A stretch of 64,000 bases of DNA from Alisma plantago-aquatica (GCA_963693085.1 OY856410.1:559415906-559479905); one strand, 5' to 3'; shown: positions 25,392 through 38,343, counted from the stretch's first letter. A program made the numbers and translations. Notes: a model not told the origin generated them from the sequence alone.

Positions 25392-27231
25392 CACTGTTCA
25401 GAAAATCGGCCTAATCGGCCGAATATTCGTTGTCGTGGGTGGAGCGAACCGCTCAGGCCTAATCGGACATAAAATCGGCCTGGGCCGATTATTCGGCCGA
25501 CTGGGCACTTAAACAGCCGAATATTCTGCGATTTTCTAAATTAGGCCCGTCAAAGAAAAAAAGGTCCACTTAAGTGAACCCCAACCCGACTCCCCACCCC
25601 ACCTTCCCGACACTCTGACTCTCCCTTACTCTTCTCTATCGCGAACACGCGTCGTGGAACCAGCAGTGCTAGGGCTGCGATCTCCTCCCCCTCAACTCTC
25701 CGGTGGCCCCTAAGCTGTCCGGCGGCGACTTCCTCCTCCGACGGCGGTGTCTCTTCCCTCGTCGGCTCTCCACCTTGGCACAGGCTGCACATGCGGTTCC
25801 CTCTCCCCCGGTTCCTCTCTGGATAGTGGTCGTAGGCGCCACTATTGTGGGCGTGGAAGCAACAACACATCTGGCAGCGAAGGAAATGGATAATAGAAGG
25901 GAAAAAAGGGATAAAAAAAGTAGTAAACCCCCCGAGGCCCCGACTCTCCCCTCTCCGCGCTGCAGACCCCGACACCCCTCTACTCGACTCTCACTGTTCT
26001 CCTCCTAGGGTTTCACTGTTCAGGTTCCTTGCACCGGTAGTGGAGGGACCTCACAACAGCGACAGAGACATCAACCACCACTTGCGTGGCCGACAGTGGA
26101 CTCTTGTAGCAGTTGTGACATCGGTGTTAAGCAGCAGCTGTGTGGCATCTTGAAGCAGCAGTACCGGCGGCTTGAAGCAGTAGTTGCACGACGGCTTGAA
26201 GCAGCAGCTGCACGACGGCTTGAAGCAGTAGCTACACGTGCGGCTTGAAGCAGCACCTGCAGCGATGACTTCAAGTAGGAGCAGGCAGAGATTCTCCAGC
26301 AGCAACAGGTAACCTGCTATTTCGCCCCCTCCAGTTCCTGTATTTTCTCTTGATTCTTTTCCCCTACCTCTATTTGTCCGTCCTTTTCTCCTATTCCCCC
26401 AACCACGTCTTCTTCTTCCTTCCCTTCAGTTTATTACTCTTGTTCATCCATTTTATTCTATTCAGTCCCTTCCTCTTCAATTCTTCTCCCCCTCTTTATC
26501 TTCTCCCTGTTTGTCTTCCTTTCCTCCTACTTATCCAATAAAGTCTTCTTCTCTATTTTTCTAATACATATAGCAATAACCCGCTACCCCCCTTCAATCT
26601 CGTCACTCTTATTATCCGTTTTTTTATATTCCGCCGCCTCACACTCTTTGATTCTCCCCCTCCTATCGTCTCCCTATTTCACCTCCAATTCCCCCTCCAC
26701 TCCAATTACTCTTTCTCTAAGTTTGTTTATTGAAAACCATTTATGCTTCTCCCTTATCCCAACACCATGTTTTCCATTTCTCCTATTTGCTCCTAAATTT
26801 TTATTCGATCAGTGCAATTCCCCACTTTATCTCCCCTTCCATCTCTATTTGAAATATTGGTAGTTCAATTTCTTTGTTGGTACTAGTTAGTTGTAACTTG
26901 GTTAGTAGTAATAATACTAAATGTTTGATGTTTATTTAATTTATTCAAATGCAACAATGTGTTTTGATTTGTTCTTTCATACATTAGCCTATATTGTTGT
27001 ACTTGTAGTCTTGTATGTATTTCGTTTGGTTTGCAATTGTTTACTGTCCTTATTTGTAATTGTCTTTATGTATAATTATGTTTGGTAAATATATAAATTT
27101 ATGTGAATATATCATAAATTTATTAAAAAAATTAAAACCGATTAATCTCCCGCTTATACTCCCGCATACCGTATATACTCTATTCGGTACCCTGACTGCC
27201 CGTACACCGATTACCGCTTTTCAAAACACTG
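25392..27231. mobile_element. non-autonomous hAT-like transposon, 1.84 kb, nested in the 5' LTR
   Basis: A perfect 8-bp target duplication and imperfect terminal inverted repeats (left CACTGTTCAGAAAATCGG; right, reversed, CAGTGTTTTGAAAAGCGG) fit the hAT superfamily. The left subterminal region (25400-25520) is packed with AATCGGCC / GGCCGATT motifs, probable transposase sites. No hAT transposase frame is present. The interior has a GC-rich block (25550-26300), then pyrimidine-rich and AT-rich DNA. Short open frames such as 25703-26008 have no recognisable domain. Confidence 0.85.
26140..26275. repeat. 27-bp minisatellite inside the hAT element
   Basis: About five imperfect copies of a unit containing GGCTTGAAGCAGCAGCTGCA. 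Alanine/serine/cysteine-rich frames over it are artefacts. Confidence 0.75.
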
Positions 27232-27239
27232 ATATACGT
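27232..27239 (+). other. 8-bp target duplication, right copy (ATATACGT)
   Basis: Exact match to 25384-25391. After it the LTR resumes with TGACGCGTTTCCTTGTTCC, as in the 3' LTR at 34213. Confidence 0.9.
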
Positions 27240-27320
27240 TGACGCGTTTCCTTGTTCCGAGTTTGGGGGAATTTTTTTTTGTTTCCGCTGCCTTCTCTGC
27301 CTCCCCTAAAACCCAACAGT

Positions 27321-27333
27321 GGTATTAGAGCCA
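27321..27333 (+). other. primer-binding site for initiator tRNA-Met
   Basis: TGGTATTAGAGCC starts one base after the 5' LTR and differs by one base from the common copia site TGGTATCAGAGCC. Confidence 0.85.
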
Positions 27334-28630
27334 CATCAACTGCTCTATACTTTAGGGATTATCGATATGATTGATTTTGGTTTGTCACCTTTATTTATTG
27401 CATACAATGTGAATAAAATTGGCTTTATGCATGTCCAATCCTAAATCCACAAATCCCAATTTACACATATGATATGTATTATTAATGCACTCGATACGCG
27501 TCTCCCTTAAACAGGTTTTGTGGTAGATGTATAGCGTGGTTATGGCCAATAAACCCTATATGTGTATGGTTGTATGTGGTTGCTTGCATCTCGGTCTGCG
27601 CACCGATTCCTTCTCCTATTCCTAATGTAACTCGAAATAATTTGAGATTTCTTTCCTACCTTTGATCCCCTCGAATGTAACTCGAGGTTTCTCTTTTTAC
27701 AATATAAAATAGGATAGAATTTTATTTCTTGTTATGTCAAAGAACGGAGGACATCCTGACGACAGCTGAGATGATCAGTTCAAGGAGTGAACCGATTGGT
27801 TGACGTTCCAGATGATCGGTTCAAGGAGTGAGCCGATCGGTTGATGACCGGTTTGAGGAGCGAGACGAGCGAGTGGCGGCCATGATGAGATGCACGACGA
27901 CCAGGCAAACCGATCGGTTGGAGGAGCCAACCGATCGGATGGTGGCACCCAACCGACCAGTCTGATGGTGAGCTGATCATTCATGTGATGAGTTGATCAA
28001 ACCCAGAAAGACAAAGCACAGAGTTCATCTTGTACATGTTGCATGTGATGTAGACCTAGATGACCGTGATTCCTCTTGGCTCAAGGAATCACATTAGGAT
28101 GGCCATAATCATCGCTTTTATCATTTTGCATGTTTTCTGTGGGATATAGCATGTATATGATACATACTATGTATTGTGATGATTGGATATGCATATGTAT
28201 ATAAAAACCAAATCCCTCATTAAAATATTAAGTCTTCTATGCCTTCCATTTGCGACACACATGAAAAACTCGATCGACCAGGCGTAGGTTACGCCAAAGC
28301 ATGGTGTGCTGTCTATCTTGTGGAAGTGTGAAGGGTAGACATGTAGGTTCTGCCAAAGCAGGGTGTATGTTTACCGTGTCGGCTTTTGGGTTAGACTTAA
28401 CTGGTGATGCTTAGAGCATCTAAGCCCAGAGGCAAGGAATGTTCATGGCAAGGTGTTGTGTATGTTCATTCATCAAGATTTGCATATGATGCAATTGGCA
28501 TGATGGCCTACCTAAATAGTCAATATTGTGGGCAATCAGCCAAAGCTGACTCATGACTTGATGAAATATGGATCTTGCCCACTAGAAGGTTGTACGCTGC
28601 AATCTTCTAAATTGATGGTGAGGGCCATCA
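27334..28630 (+). other. copia leader, non-coding, with a second CCGATCGG cluster
   Basis: No credible frame. 27765-27995 holds a dense set of ACCGATCGGT-like palindromes similar to those in the LTR, plus TGATCA-containing variants. Confidence 0.6.
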
Positions 28631-28639
28631 ATTTGAAGT

Positions 28640-31518
28640 AAAAATAGTGGGAGCGATAATTAATTAAAGGCCTAATTATATCGTCAACTTTTCAAATCAA
28701 TTAAATAAGTCAAAAATGAGTTTTTGGACTAAAATTGCATATATTTCCTTTTGTTAAAATAAATGGTTAATCAACAAATCACTTTATTTGTGATCGGTCT
28801 TTGAGACCAACAAATAAAATGGGAATAATTCCACGACTGGTTAGGATGATGAGAAGTGTTCTCAAAGAGCGAAAGCTCTATGTCCTAGTTATACCAAGAC
28901 CAGATGAACTCAATCTCACCACATCAATGGCTGAAAGTATGTTTGTGGAAGCATACCAAGGATGACATTGATGAGGAGTGTTTGATGTTGTGTTATCTGA
29001 AATATGAGTTGTAGAGACAACATGAGACATATGATGTCTCCAAGACACTCTCCTAGTATGTCATGACAGAAGGAGATCCAGTAAGGTATTCACACACTCA
29101 ATATGATTGGGTATGTGGAAAACCTGACTAAGAAGGATTCCCTCTAAGCCAAGAGTTGGCTATTGGTATGATACTGCAAATGTTGCGAGAATCATACAGT
29201 TCATGATAAACTACAACATGAACAACTTTGACAAGAGTTGACAAAGTTGTTGGACATGTTGAGGACAGTAGAGGCAAAGATGAAGAAAGACAAACCATAA
29301 TATTTGATGTGATCAAAGAAAAAGTAATTCTTAAGGGCAGGGACAAGGGAAAAGCAAAGAAGTGTTCTGATGCTAGCCAGCAATCCAAGCCGTCTTCAGC
29401 CTCAAGGCACATGGGGAAAGGGTGTATGAGGGATTGTCCTCTGTATCTGGAAGAACAAAAGAAGATGAAGGAGGGGATGGAGATCTCCACCTAAGGTATC
29501 ATGAAATGAACCACTTCTTTATCTGAGGTATATGATACCAAGATATGGATCTATCATATATGATATGCAAGATCCGCAAAGAAGTGATGGCCTTTGTGAA
29601 AGGACCAAGAAAGGAGTACACATCATTGGAGCAAGTGTTGCTGCCATAGATTGGAGTCCCTTTCAGTTTATTTCAGCCTAAAGGGCACGAAATAGAGTTA
29701 TGAACTGCTATTTCACTTTTGCCAATAGATAGAAACACTTTATTTTTGCATATTGTATGACAATGATGGAAATTAATAAAGAGATGTTTCAATTTCTAAA
29801 GATATGATCTTTGTGGCAATGCCTTGGTTATCTTGGGGTATTTGATATGCATAAGATAAAATGATACCTAAAAGTTATAGATAACTCAAACAATCAAATT
29901 AGTATCAATCATGAGAAATTAATTTCTAGTTTCCATGTGATGGATAAATCTAGACTCTTTTGGTTAGAGAGCCAGTAAGAGACATGAATATCTTGGACAT
30001 GATTAATCAATCTTGACTAAAGGTAGTGGGAGTATGATTATCCTATTAGGTATAATACATGTGATGTATTTACATACCTATTGGAACAAATGATAATACT
30101 TCAAATGGTATTTAGAGAAATACCAATATGAATATCTTGAAGTGTTCAAGATTATCATAAATGAAGTGCAAATCTGGTAAAGTGTTAATTTTTTATGAGA
30201 TCAATGAATGAAATACTTGGACCAAATGTTTGAGATCCTTATGAGTGATTATGCTAGTGTATTATAGTGAACTCATGATTAAGGCATGGTGATGTCTAAA
30301 TAAAGAAGGAGTCATACTCTAAGGAGTTAGAGAATGATTATCAAATAACTGAATTCTTCTTAATAAAAGAATACCCCACACTAATAAAGGACATTAAGAA
30401 TCACAAGGAGTTGTGAGTTCTTATATCCTTGACAGATACACCTCAATTATCTATGTGATGAGTTGATCATGTGATGAGTCAACTATCTAGATGAATATGA
30501 GGAATCAAATTTTGAGTTATGGTTTATGACCATTACATCCTAAATGACATCCATGTGAACCATAAGGTATGACCTTAATGGTAGCACCCATTGGATGAAA
30601 TCCATAAGTGCAAATGAATCTTAAGTGTTAAGACACATGGATAACATTTTGAGAAGGATGATGCTTGTTGATTGTAACTTAATGTCTAAGGAATTTGGCA
30701 TGTGGATACTAAAACCACATTCCTATGAGGAATAAAACAAGGATGTGTACGTGACACAACCTATAAGGTTTATGAATCCACTAATGCAAATGAAGTCTAT
30801 AAGTTATAATGGACTAATCAATGTGATTGATTGAGTACAAGAAAATCAGATTTGGATCTTTACTTTGATGATATAGTCAAAGGGTTTGACTGATATATTA
30901 AACATAAAGAAGGGATCTGTGATTTAGTGGGAGCGTGTTCACATTCCACATGTTGATGTGAAATGGAAATGTTCTAGAATGGAAATCCAAAAGTGGAAAT
31001 TATCTTTAAGTAAGATAGAGATGTTTCCTATGTGATAGGAATAGAGATCTATAGAGATAGTTCTCGAAAACCTCTTGAACTAGAAAAGAGAAAGCATACA
31101 TTGGCAATCTATACTGAAGGGTTCAGTATGTACAGATTCAGTGGGAGAAAACTTGTCCATGTTACATGGAGTTAGTATCCCAAGGCCAAGTGTCCAATTC
31201 TTATGAAGAAAAGGAACACTAAGAATAGATATGGATCTATCATGTATGTAATAATCCCATTATCTTGCATGTATGGACATGGCAAGAACAAAATGCATTC
31301 ATCATCTTGTATGTAGGACATGACAATATGATGTGCTCAGCTTGATAACTTGTATGTGGGACATGACGAGTGGATGTCTGTCTACTTCCAGTAAGGGTTA
31401 CTGGAAACCATAAGAACTTGATAAGTACTTGAGAAGTACTAGTTTTATGGAGATAAGGAAGAGTTCAATGTAAGGAGTTACATTGATGCGAACTTCCGAA
31501 AGGACAAAAAATTAATCG

Positions 31519-31615
<97 letters not shown>

Positions 31616-32005
31616 ATATAAAAGTGAAAGTTTGTTGATAATTGGAAGTGTTCCAATAAAATCATTTAAAAGGTAATGCTGAGTATACATGTGTTAGAGA
31701 ACAACAGTGGATACTATATGGATCTGGAAGTTCATGAGATGAACTTATAGATATTTCGCTCATTGATGACAAGTATGGAATCCTTGATCATGCAATGTGG
31801 CTAAAGGTTAGCAAAAGAATACTAGATCGCATATTACGACAACTCCATATCATACGTATGATGTACAACGAAGAGATGAGAGACATGCAATTAATACTGA
31901 CTTTGACAAGGTGTTTCCATAACTCACTATGTTGGCACAAGAGCACAGTAACATGTGGGACATGTTTGAAGATCACTATGAATATGATTCAAGGGTGATT
32001 GGCTC
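28640..32005 (+). pseudogene. decayed copia gag-pol remnant
   Basis: The region is in the correct place for gag-pol and has only scattered similarity left. Around 28850-28900 the phrase RMMRSVLKERKLYVL resembles the N-terminal part of copia gag. 29228-29494 encodes a lysine-rich stretch ending CPLYLEEQKKMKEG, which looks like the residue that follows a gag CCHC knuckle whose centre has been lost. Near 31800, SKRILDRILRQLHIIR resembles the RNase H tail. Stops and shifts are dense throughout, so no protease, integrase or RT is made. Confidence 0.55.
31519..31612. repeat. (AT)n microsatellite
   Basis: About 46 uninterrupted TA repeats inside the copia internal region. The tyrosine/isoleucine frame on the minus strand is an artefact. 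Confidence 0.95.
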
Positions 32006-32007
32006 AT

Positions 32008-32021
32008 AGTGCAAGTGGGAG
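32008..32021 (+). other. polypurine tract of copia element
   Basis: AGTGCAAGTGGGAG ends two bases before the 3' LTR, the standard position and sequence for copia plus-strand priming. Confidence 0.8.
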
Positions 32022-32023
32022 TC

Positions 32024-34295
32024 TGTTGGTATGTATGCCCTGAGAGCCAATCATGGGATGATTGGTGGGATACATTAAGATTGATTTGATAAAAATCAAA
32101 GGCAAGCTTCCAATTCTTTCTGGTTCAGTCATATGAGATAGTGATAGAACAGATTGAATGTCTAGAGAGTGACAATACTCAATGACGTATGCTTTCAGGT
32201 TGAGGACTTGAACGATGAAATCCTACAGATGCTAAGAGTTTGTACATTCTTGTTATGTCCCTAGTCGAATGTCATTATGGAAGGTAGATAGACAGCAATG
32301 ACACACAAGACTAGATTGTGGTGTTGGTTGATGACATAATCTCATTAGTCATGATATAGAGATATCAAACCAGACACATAGGTACTTGTTAAAGAACAAG
32401 TGTACCAGAAAGACCCACCGTGAGTTTGACACATGGAACCATGACATGGTAGTCACAGTGAGTACTCACAGTGATGGTGGTGAGTGTGATTCTTTGACCT
32501 GAAATCACTACACTCAACACATGTCGTTGGGCACACTTTGACATCATCAAACGCAGTCCTGAAATATGGGTTGTTATAAAGGTGATGATTGGGTGGCTTT
32601 GACACATGGGGCTTTTGAGGGGTGAGTGATAGATATGGGATTTGTCCCTCATGAGGGAGTTTGATATCCAAGGCCACTTGATGAGTAGGATTGAAATAGG
32701 CGTGCACACGCATGTGTGAATCAGTATGTGATATTGATATCATACATATCTCTTCCAATCTGCTCTGAGATCAAGAAAGTGAATGAACGTTGACAGGATG
32801 ATTGTTCCATGCCTCGAGTTCATTTGGGATATCAGTGACAAAGGAATTATACATTCACTGTAACACCATTCACGGATTGTAGGATTAAAAGTTGTTCTCC
32901 AACTTTCTATTTTCACTTGGGTAGCAGTGATGTGTGTCTAGGCACCGCTCTTTGCTTGTGAAGTCATAAGTGTTATGAACTTCCACTGCCAACGTGAAAT
33001 GGACCTGTAGGGTCACACACATAAGATTTAACCTGGAAGAGGAGCTTTGTCCACAAACTATGTTTAGATTGATTACTAAAGAAGTTTAGTAGTTCAATTA
33101 AACACTCAATCAATTGATAGCTCAATGTCATAATGTTCAAGGTGTTGGACACATTGATTGGAGTATCAGATTGATTGAAATCGCAAATGACTAATTCTGC
33201 ACAATCTGCACTCCCAACCGATTGGATCATGTGATGAACCGATCGGCTGAGCTTGGTGAACCGGTCAACTCAAGTGTTGAGTCGATCGGCTCATGGTCAG
33301 GGTGAAACGATTGCTTCAAGTGTTGAAACGATCGATTCAACTGGTACAACCGAGCAAGTTGGAAAAGTAGGATTGGTGAGAATTTTCCTTGCGTTTCACT
33401 TGCCAAATTTGATTGGAACAAGGATTGGTATTTGATACCAATTAGAAACAAAAGAAGGAAAGTCAATCGAGAACTGATCAGGACCATGAACCGACCGGTT
33501 CAGAAGTGAACTGACCGGCTCATGGGTCTCAACCGATCGGTTGAGGTGTCAACCGACCGGATCAGGTCCCCAACCGACCATTTCAGTTGTGAAACGATCG
33601 GTTCAGGTTGCGAGTTGGTTGTTTTTGTGGAAAATCTCAAACCCTTCTACTCCTGCTTTTAGTCCCGCATTGCGCGGGATGGAGAACTCTGTCCCATGAC
33701 CCTCCTATATATAGGGGTATTGGGGGCTTCTCAAAGAACAACTCAGTGCAACTAGTTGCTCTATAAAGTTGTCGTTCTCTCTGGTTTTGGTTACCGAGAG
33801 AGCCCGAGCAAGTGCTACCCGATAAGGGAGGCACAGCAAGGGAAAGACAACTGTAGTTGCGACTGGTGGCAGGAGAGTGTGTTGGCGACTAGTACGCTGA
33901 CAGGAGGGTGTGACTCCTTCCAATTCCTTGTGGGACAAGGTGATTGGAGTTCCAGGTGGTCCGTGTGGACTACTTCAGAGGCGGGAGGTTTCTGCCGCTC
34001 GGAGGACAACTATCAATCCCGACAGTCCCGGTGAGACCAGGAGTCGTCAGTCCCGGTGAGACCAGGAGTCGTCAATCCCGGTGCAACCAGGAGCTGTACA
34101 GACACCGTCTAAGACCGGAGGTGAAGACCGCACAAGCCACGAGGTATTGTCGCCGAGCAAGCCTCGGGACAAGGTATGATTCCACAAATCATCCTTTCCT
34201 ATTTTATAGACGTTGACGCGTTTCCTTATTCCGGGTTTGGGGGAATTTTTTTTTTTTGTTTCCGCTGCCTTCTCTGCCTCCCCTAAAACCCAACA
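32024..34295 (+). repeat. 3' LTR of copia element, 2.27 kb
   Basis: Colinear with the 5' LTR minus the hAT insertion, with three rather than two copies of the GAGACCAGGAGTCGTCA repeat near 34030-34090. TATA box at 33705-33714 and CCGATCGG cluster at 33215-33610. Confidence 0.9.
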
Positions 34296-34616
34296 CTTAG
34301 AACCATTGACACTGGGGCATCATGCCCTGCTGGTGGTGTGTGGCATCTTTGCATTCCTATGGAAGTGACTTGGCACCAGCGGGATGACTCGCACTTGGGA
34401 CTTAGCACCACTGTCACAAGGGAACCCGGCATAACAAGGGCACATGCCTTGTTAGTGTGAGGCAACACATATTTTCATTCATGAGTCCAAGGTACTTGGT
34501 ACCATGGTGGAGGGTCACTTTAGGGACTTAGCACCATTTCCATATAACCTTAACAAGTGAAACATGAAACGAAAATGAACTCAACCCTTGCCTTAGAAAA
34601 ATTAGAAGAATTTAAG
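34296..34616. other. sequence between copia element and 26S 3' end, possible start of rDNA spacer
   Basis: Carries GGGACTTAGCACCA-type phrases that also occur at 22931-23231. Read on the minus strand it lies immediately downstream of the 26S gene, where the intergenic spacer begins, and it starts T-rich. No gene. Confidence 0.55.
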
Positions 34617-35595
34617 GGGAGGGTCAAATCTGAGCGACAAAGGGCTGGATCTTAGTGGATCATGGCAGCAAGGCCACTCTGCCACTTATAATGCCCCATC
34701 GCGTATTTAAGTCGTGTGCAAAGGATTCCACTCACCATTCAATCGAAATTGTAATACAAGGCTACCGCACATGGTTGTTCGGCACACGGCGGCAGGACCA
34801 AAGACACAGGCCCTCGGGTGCAAGGAGTTCCCCTACTGCGAGTCAACAAATAGACAACAAGTGATGGTTCCGCATCACTAGCTTGGATTCTGACTTAGAA
34901 GCGTTCAGTCATAATCTGGCACACAGTAGCTTTGCGCCACTGGATTTTCAACCAAGCGCGATGACCAAATGTCTGAATCAACGGTTCCTCTTCTACTAGG
35001 TTGAATTACTATCACAGCACGATCATCAGTAGGGTAAAACTAACCTATCTCATGATGGTCTAAACCCAGCTCACATTCCCTATTGGTTGGTGAACAATCC
35101 AACACTTGGTGAATTCTGCTTCATAATGATAGGAAGAGCCGACATCGAAGGAACAAAAAGCAACATCGCTATGAACGCTTGGCTGCCACAAGCCAGTTAT
35201 CTCTGTGGTAACTTTTCTAACACCTCTAGCTTCAAATCTCGAAGGTCTAAAGAATCGATAGGCCACACTTTCATGGTTCGTATTCGTACTGAAAATTAGA
35301 ATCAAATGAGCTTTTACCCTTTTGTTCCACATGAGATTTCTATTCTCATTGAGCTCATCTTAGGACACCTGCATTATCTTTTAATAGATGTGACACCCCA
35401 ACCAAACTTCCCACCTGACAATGTCTTCTGCCTAGATTATCCCGCTAAGGTAGGCCGTAGAACCAAAAGGAGGGCATTGCCCCGCCTCCTACTCACAGAA
35501 TAAGTAAAATAACATTAAAAGTAGTGGTATTTCACTTGCACCGCACGAGGTGGCTCCCACTTATCCTATACCTCTCAAGTCATTTCACAAAGTCA

Positions 35596-35633
<38 letters not shown>

Positions 35634-35808
35634 GATTCTGCCAAGCCCATTCCCTTGGCTATGGTTTCGTTGGATAGTATACAAAGACAGTGGGAATCTC
35701 ATTAATCCATTCATGTGCGACACTAATTAGATGATGAGGCATTTGTCTACCTTAAGAGAGTCATAGTTACTCCTGCCATTTACCCATGCTTGGTTGATTT
35801 TCTTCACT

Positions 35809-35845
<37 letters not shown>

Positions 35846-36727
35846 GAGCATCCACAGGGACCATTACAATGCTTTGTTTTAATTAAACAGTCGAATTCCC
35901 CTTGTTCGTACCAGTTCTGAGTCGACTGTCCGTCGCCCGGGGAAGGCCCCTGAAAGGGCCGTTCCCAATCCATCCCCCGACCAGCACGAGACGACCCTCT
36001 CTCACCACAAGAGCAGCTCAAGCAATGCACCAACATCTGATGGGTTCAGGACAGGGACCCCCGAGCCCAGCCCTTAGAGCCAATCCTTTTCCCAAAGTTA
36101 CAGATCCATTTTTCCGACTTCCCTTGCCTACATTGTTCCATTGACCAGAGGTTGTTCACCTTAGAGACCCGATGCAGTTATGAGTACGACTGGGCGTGGG
36201 CGGCACTCGATCCTCTAGATTTTCAAGGGTCGTCAAGGGCGCACCGGACGCCATGTGATGTGCGACACTCTTCCAGCCGCTGAACCCTAGCTCCGACTGA
36301 GTCATTTCTAGGGTGGGCAGGCTGTTAAACAGAAAAGATAACTCTTCCTGGGGCCCTCACCGACGTCTCTAGACTTCTTAACATTGCCATCATCCGCCAC
36401 ATCCCAGTTCAAGAATGTTAACCCAATTCCCTTTCGGAGCTCGCACACGGACGCGTTCTCTGACGGGCTTTCCCCGTCCCTTAGGATCGACAAACCCATG
36501 TGCAAGTGTCATTCACATGGAACCTTTCCCCCCTTTGACCTTTAAAGTTCTCATTTGAATATTTTCTACTACCACCAAGATCCGCACCAACGACCGCTCT
36601 GCCTAGGCTCACACCCAAGGTTTTACCACAGCCGCTGCACCCGCCTACTAATTGGGGCCTAGCAATCGCCCCGACGGCTGGGTGTGGTTCACGCACTTCA
36701 GCGCCATCCATTTTTGGGGCTAGTTTA

Positions 36728-36758
<31 letters not shown>

Positions 36759-38025
36759 TAGATTTTGACTTCAATGACCACCATCCTACTATCTTAATCG
36801 ACCAACACCCTTTGTGGGTTCTAGGTTAGCACATAGTTTGGCACCGCAACCTGACTTCTGGTTCATCCCACATCGTCAGTTCTGCTTACAAAAAATGGCC
36901 CACTTGAAACCCTCGATTTCGTGGAGTGGCTCAATCGAGAAGCCACTCCGTCCTACCTATTTAAAGTTTGAGAATCGGTCGAGGGCATTGCGCCCCCAAT
37001 GCCTCTAATCATTGGCTTTACCCGATAGAACTCGCATGCGGGCTCCAGCTATCCTGAGGGAAACTTTGGAGGGAACCAGCTACTAGATGGTTCGATTAGT
37101 CTTTCGCCCCTATACCCAAGTCAGACAAATGATTTGGACGTCAGTATCACTATGGGCCTCCACTAGAGTTTCTTCTGGCTTCACCCTGCTCAGGCATAGT
37201 TCACCATCTTTTGGGTCCCGATAGGCATGCTTACACTCAAACCCTTCTCAGAAGATCAAGGTCGGTCAGAGGTGCACCCGGAAAGTGGGATCTCACCAGT
37301 CAGCTTCCTTGCGCGTTATGAGTTTCTGTACCCATTGACTCGTACGCATGTTAGACTCCTTGGTCCGTGTTTCAAGATAGGTCAGATGAGGATCCCACAT
37401 GCCGCTTCCAGGAGCGTGCAAGGGCCTGAGGGCACGCACAAAGGCGTGGGCTACATCCCATGGTCAGGCCGATGATGTCTCCACGACTGGCAAGCACCCG
37501 GGCTTAGGTCGCCATCAAGACCCGTAGTGGTCTGCACGACAAGTCAAGTAGTGGACCAACTCACACCGTTCCACATTCGACCGACGCACATCTCCAGCTC
37601 CCATCCGCTTCCCTCCCGACAATTTCAAGAACTCTTTAACTCTCTTTTCAAAGTCCTTTTCATCATTCCCTCACGATACTTGTTCGCTATCAGTCCCTCA
37701 CCCATATTTAGCCTTGGACGGGATTTACCGCCCAATTGGGGCTACATTCCCAAACAAACTGACTCAGCAACAACGCCTCATGGTGGGATAGGGTCTGGGT
37801 ATGACGGGGCTCTCACCCTCTCAGGCGCCCCCTTCCAGGGGACTTGGTCTGGTTTGCCTCTTAGGATGCTTCCACATACTACAATTTGGAGGGCGGAGCC
37901 TTTCGATTTTTAAGCTGGGCATTTCCCGATTCACTCGTCATTACTAGGGGAATCCTTGTAAGTTTCTTCTCATCTACTTATTAATATGCTTAAACTCAGC
38001 GGCTGTTCCTGCCTGACTTAGGGGT
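34617..38025 (-). rRNA. 26S rRNA, full-length but degenerate copy (pseudogene)
   Basis: The 5' end is at about 38025 (CCGCTGAGTTTAAGCATAT on the minus strand at about 37985-38003) and the 3' end at about 34617 (CGCGATGGGGCATTATAAG, then GAGCGACAAAGGGCTG reversed near 34630-34650). The length of about 3.4 kb matches a plant 26S. It is not functional: the universally conserved sarcin-ricin loop AGTACGAGAGGAACC reads AGTAGAAGAGGAACC at 34983-34997, and the 5' conserved AACGGCGAGCGAACCGG reads AATGACGAGTGAATCGG, four transitions in 17 bases. Protein frames inside are artefacts. Confidence 0.93.
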
Positions 38026-38343
38026 GTAATATGAGGAACCAACGGTGTGATCGCTGATATACTAGTCATGGTAACTTTACTGGTGTGAGAGTCCGACAAC
38101 AAGGCTACTCGGCACAACGATGATGCCCACATTTGCTAAGACTGCCGCACCCAGTGAGTAATGAGCAGTAGCAACAGCAACCCAACACAGTCATGCCCAA
38201 TAACATTGGACGGACCGACTCCACATCCTTCAACCCACTACAGCGGTGAAGCCATGGAAGGACAACATCCACATCCACCACCAACAAGGCCAACATCAAG
38301 TTGTTGAACTCAAGTGGGAGGGGAGTGCCTATAGGCGTGACAC
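38026..38343 (-). other. ITS2 spacer
   Basis: The interval between the recognisable 5.8S 3' end and the 26S 5' end, about 318 bp. Boundaries are approximate. Confidence 0.8.

Larger units (their letters stand above)
23232..27319 (+). repeat. 5' LTR of copia element (2.24 kb plus hAT insertion)
   Basis: Colinear with the 3' LTR except for the hAT element at 25392-27231 and a missing copy of a 26-bp repeat (GAGACCAGGAGTCGTCA..) near 25230. Contains a TATA box at 24909-24918 and a cluster of CCGATCGG-like palindromes at 24415-24815. Confidence 0.9.
23232..34295 (+). mobile_element. Ty1/copia LTR retrotransposon, degenerate
   Basis: Direct LTRs begin TGTTGGTATG and end CCCAACA (23232-27319 and 32024-34295). 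The primer site TGGTATTAGAGCC follows the 5' LTR, and a purine tract lies before the 3' LTR. Flanks CTTAT (23227-23231) and CTTAG (34296-34300) are a probable 5-bp target duplication with one change. The internal 4.7 kb has many stops in every frame. Counting by eye over the first 130 bases gives about 5 LTR differences, so the insertion is not recent. Confidence 0.9.

Noticed and set aside
25703..26305. Small frames in the hAT interior as captured genes
   Set aside because: No recognisable domain, and a minisatellite explains part of them. Capture remains possible but unsupported.
29228..29494. 88-codon lysine-rich frame as an independent gene
   Set aside because: Its position and the CPLYLEEQKK phrase mark it as a remnant of copia gag.
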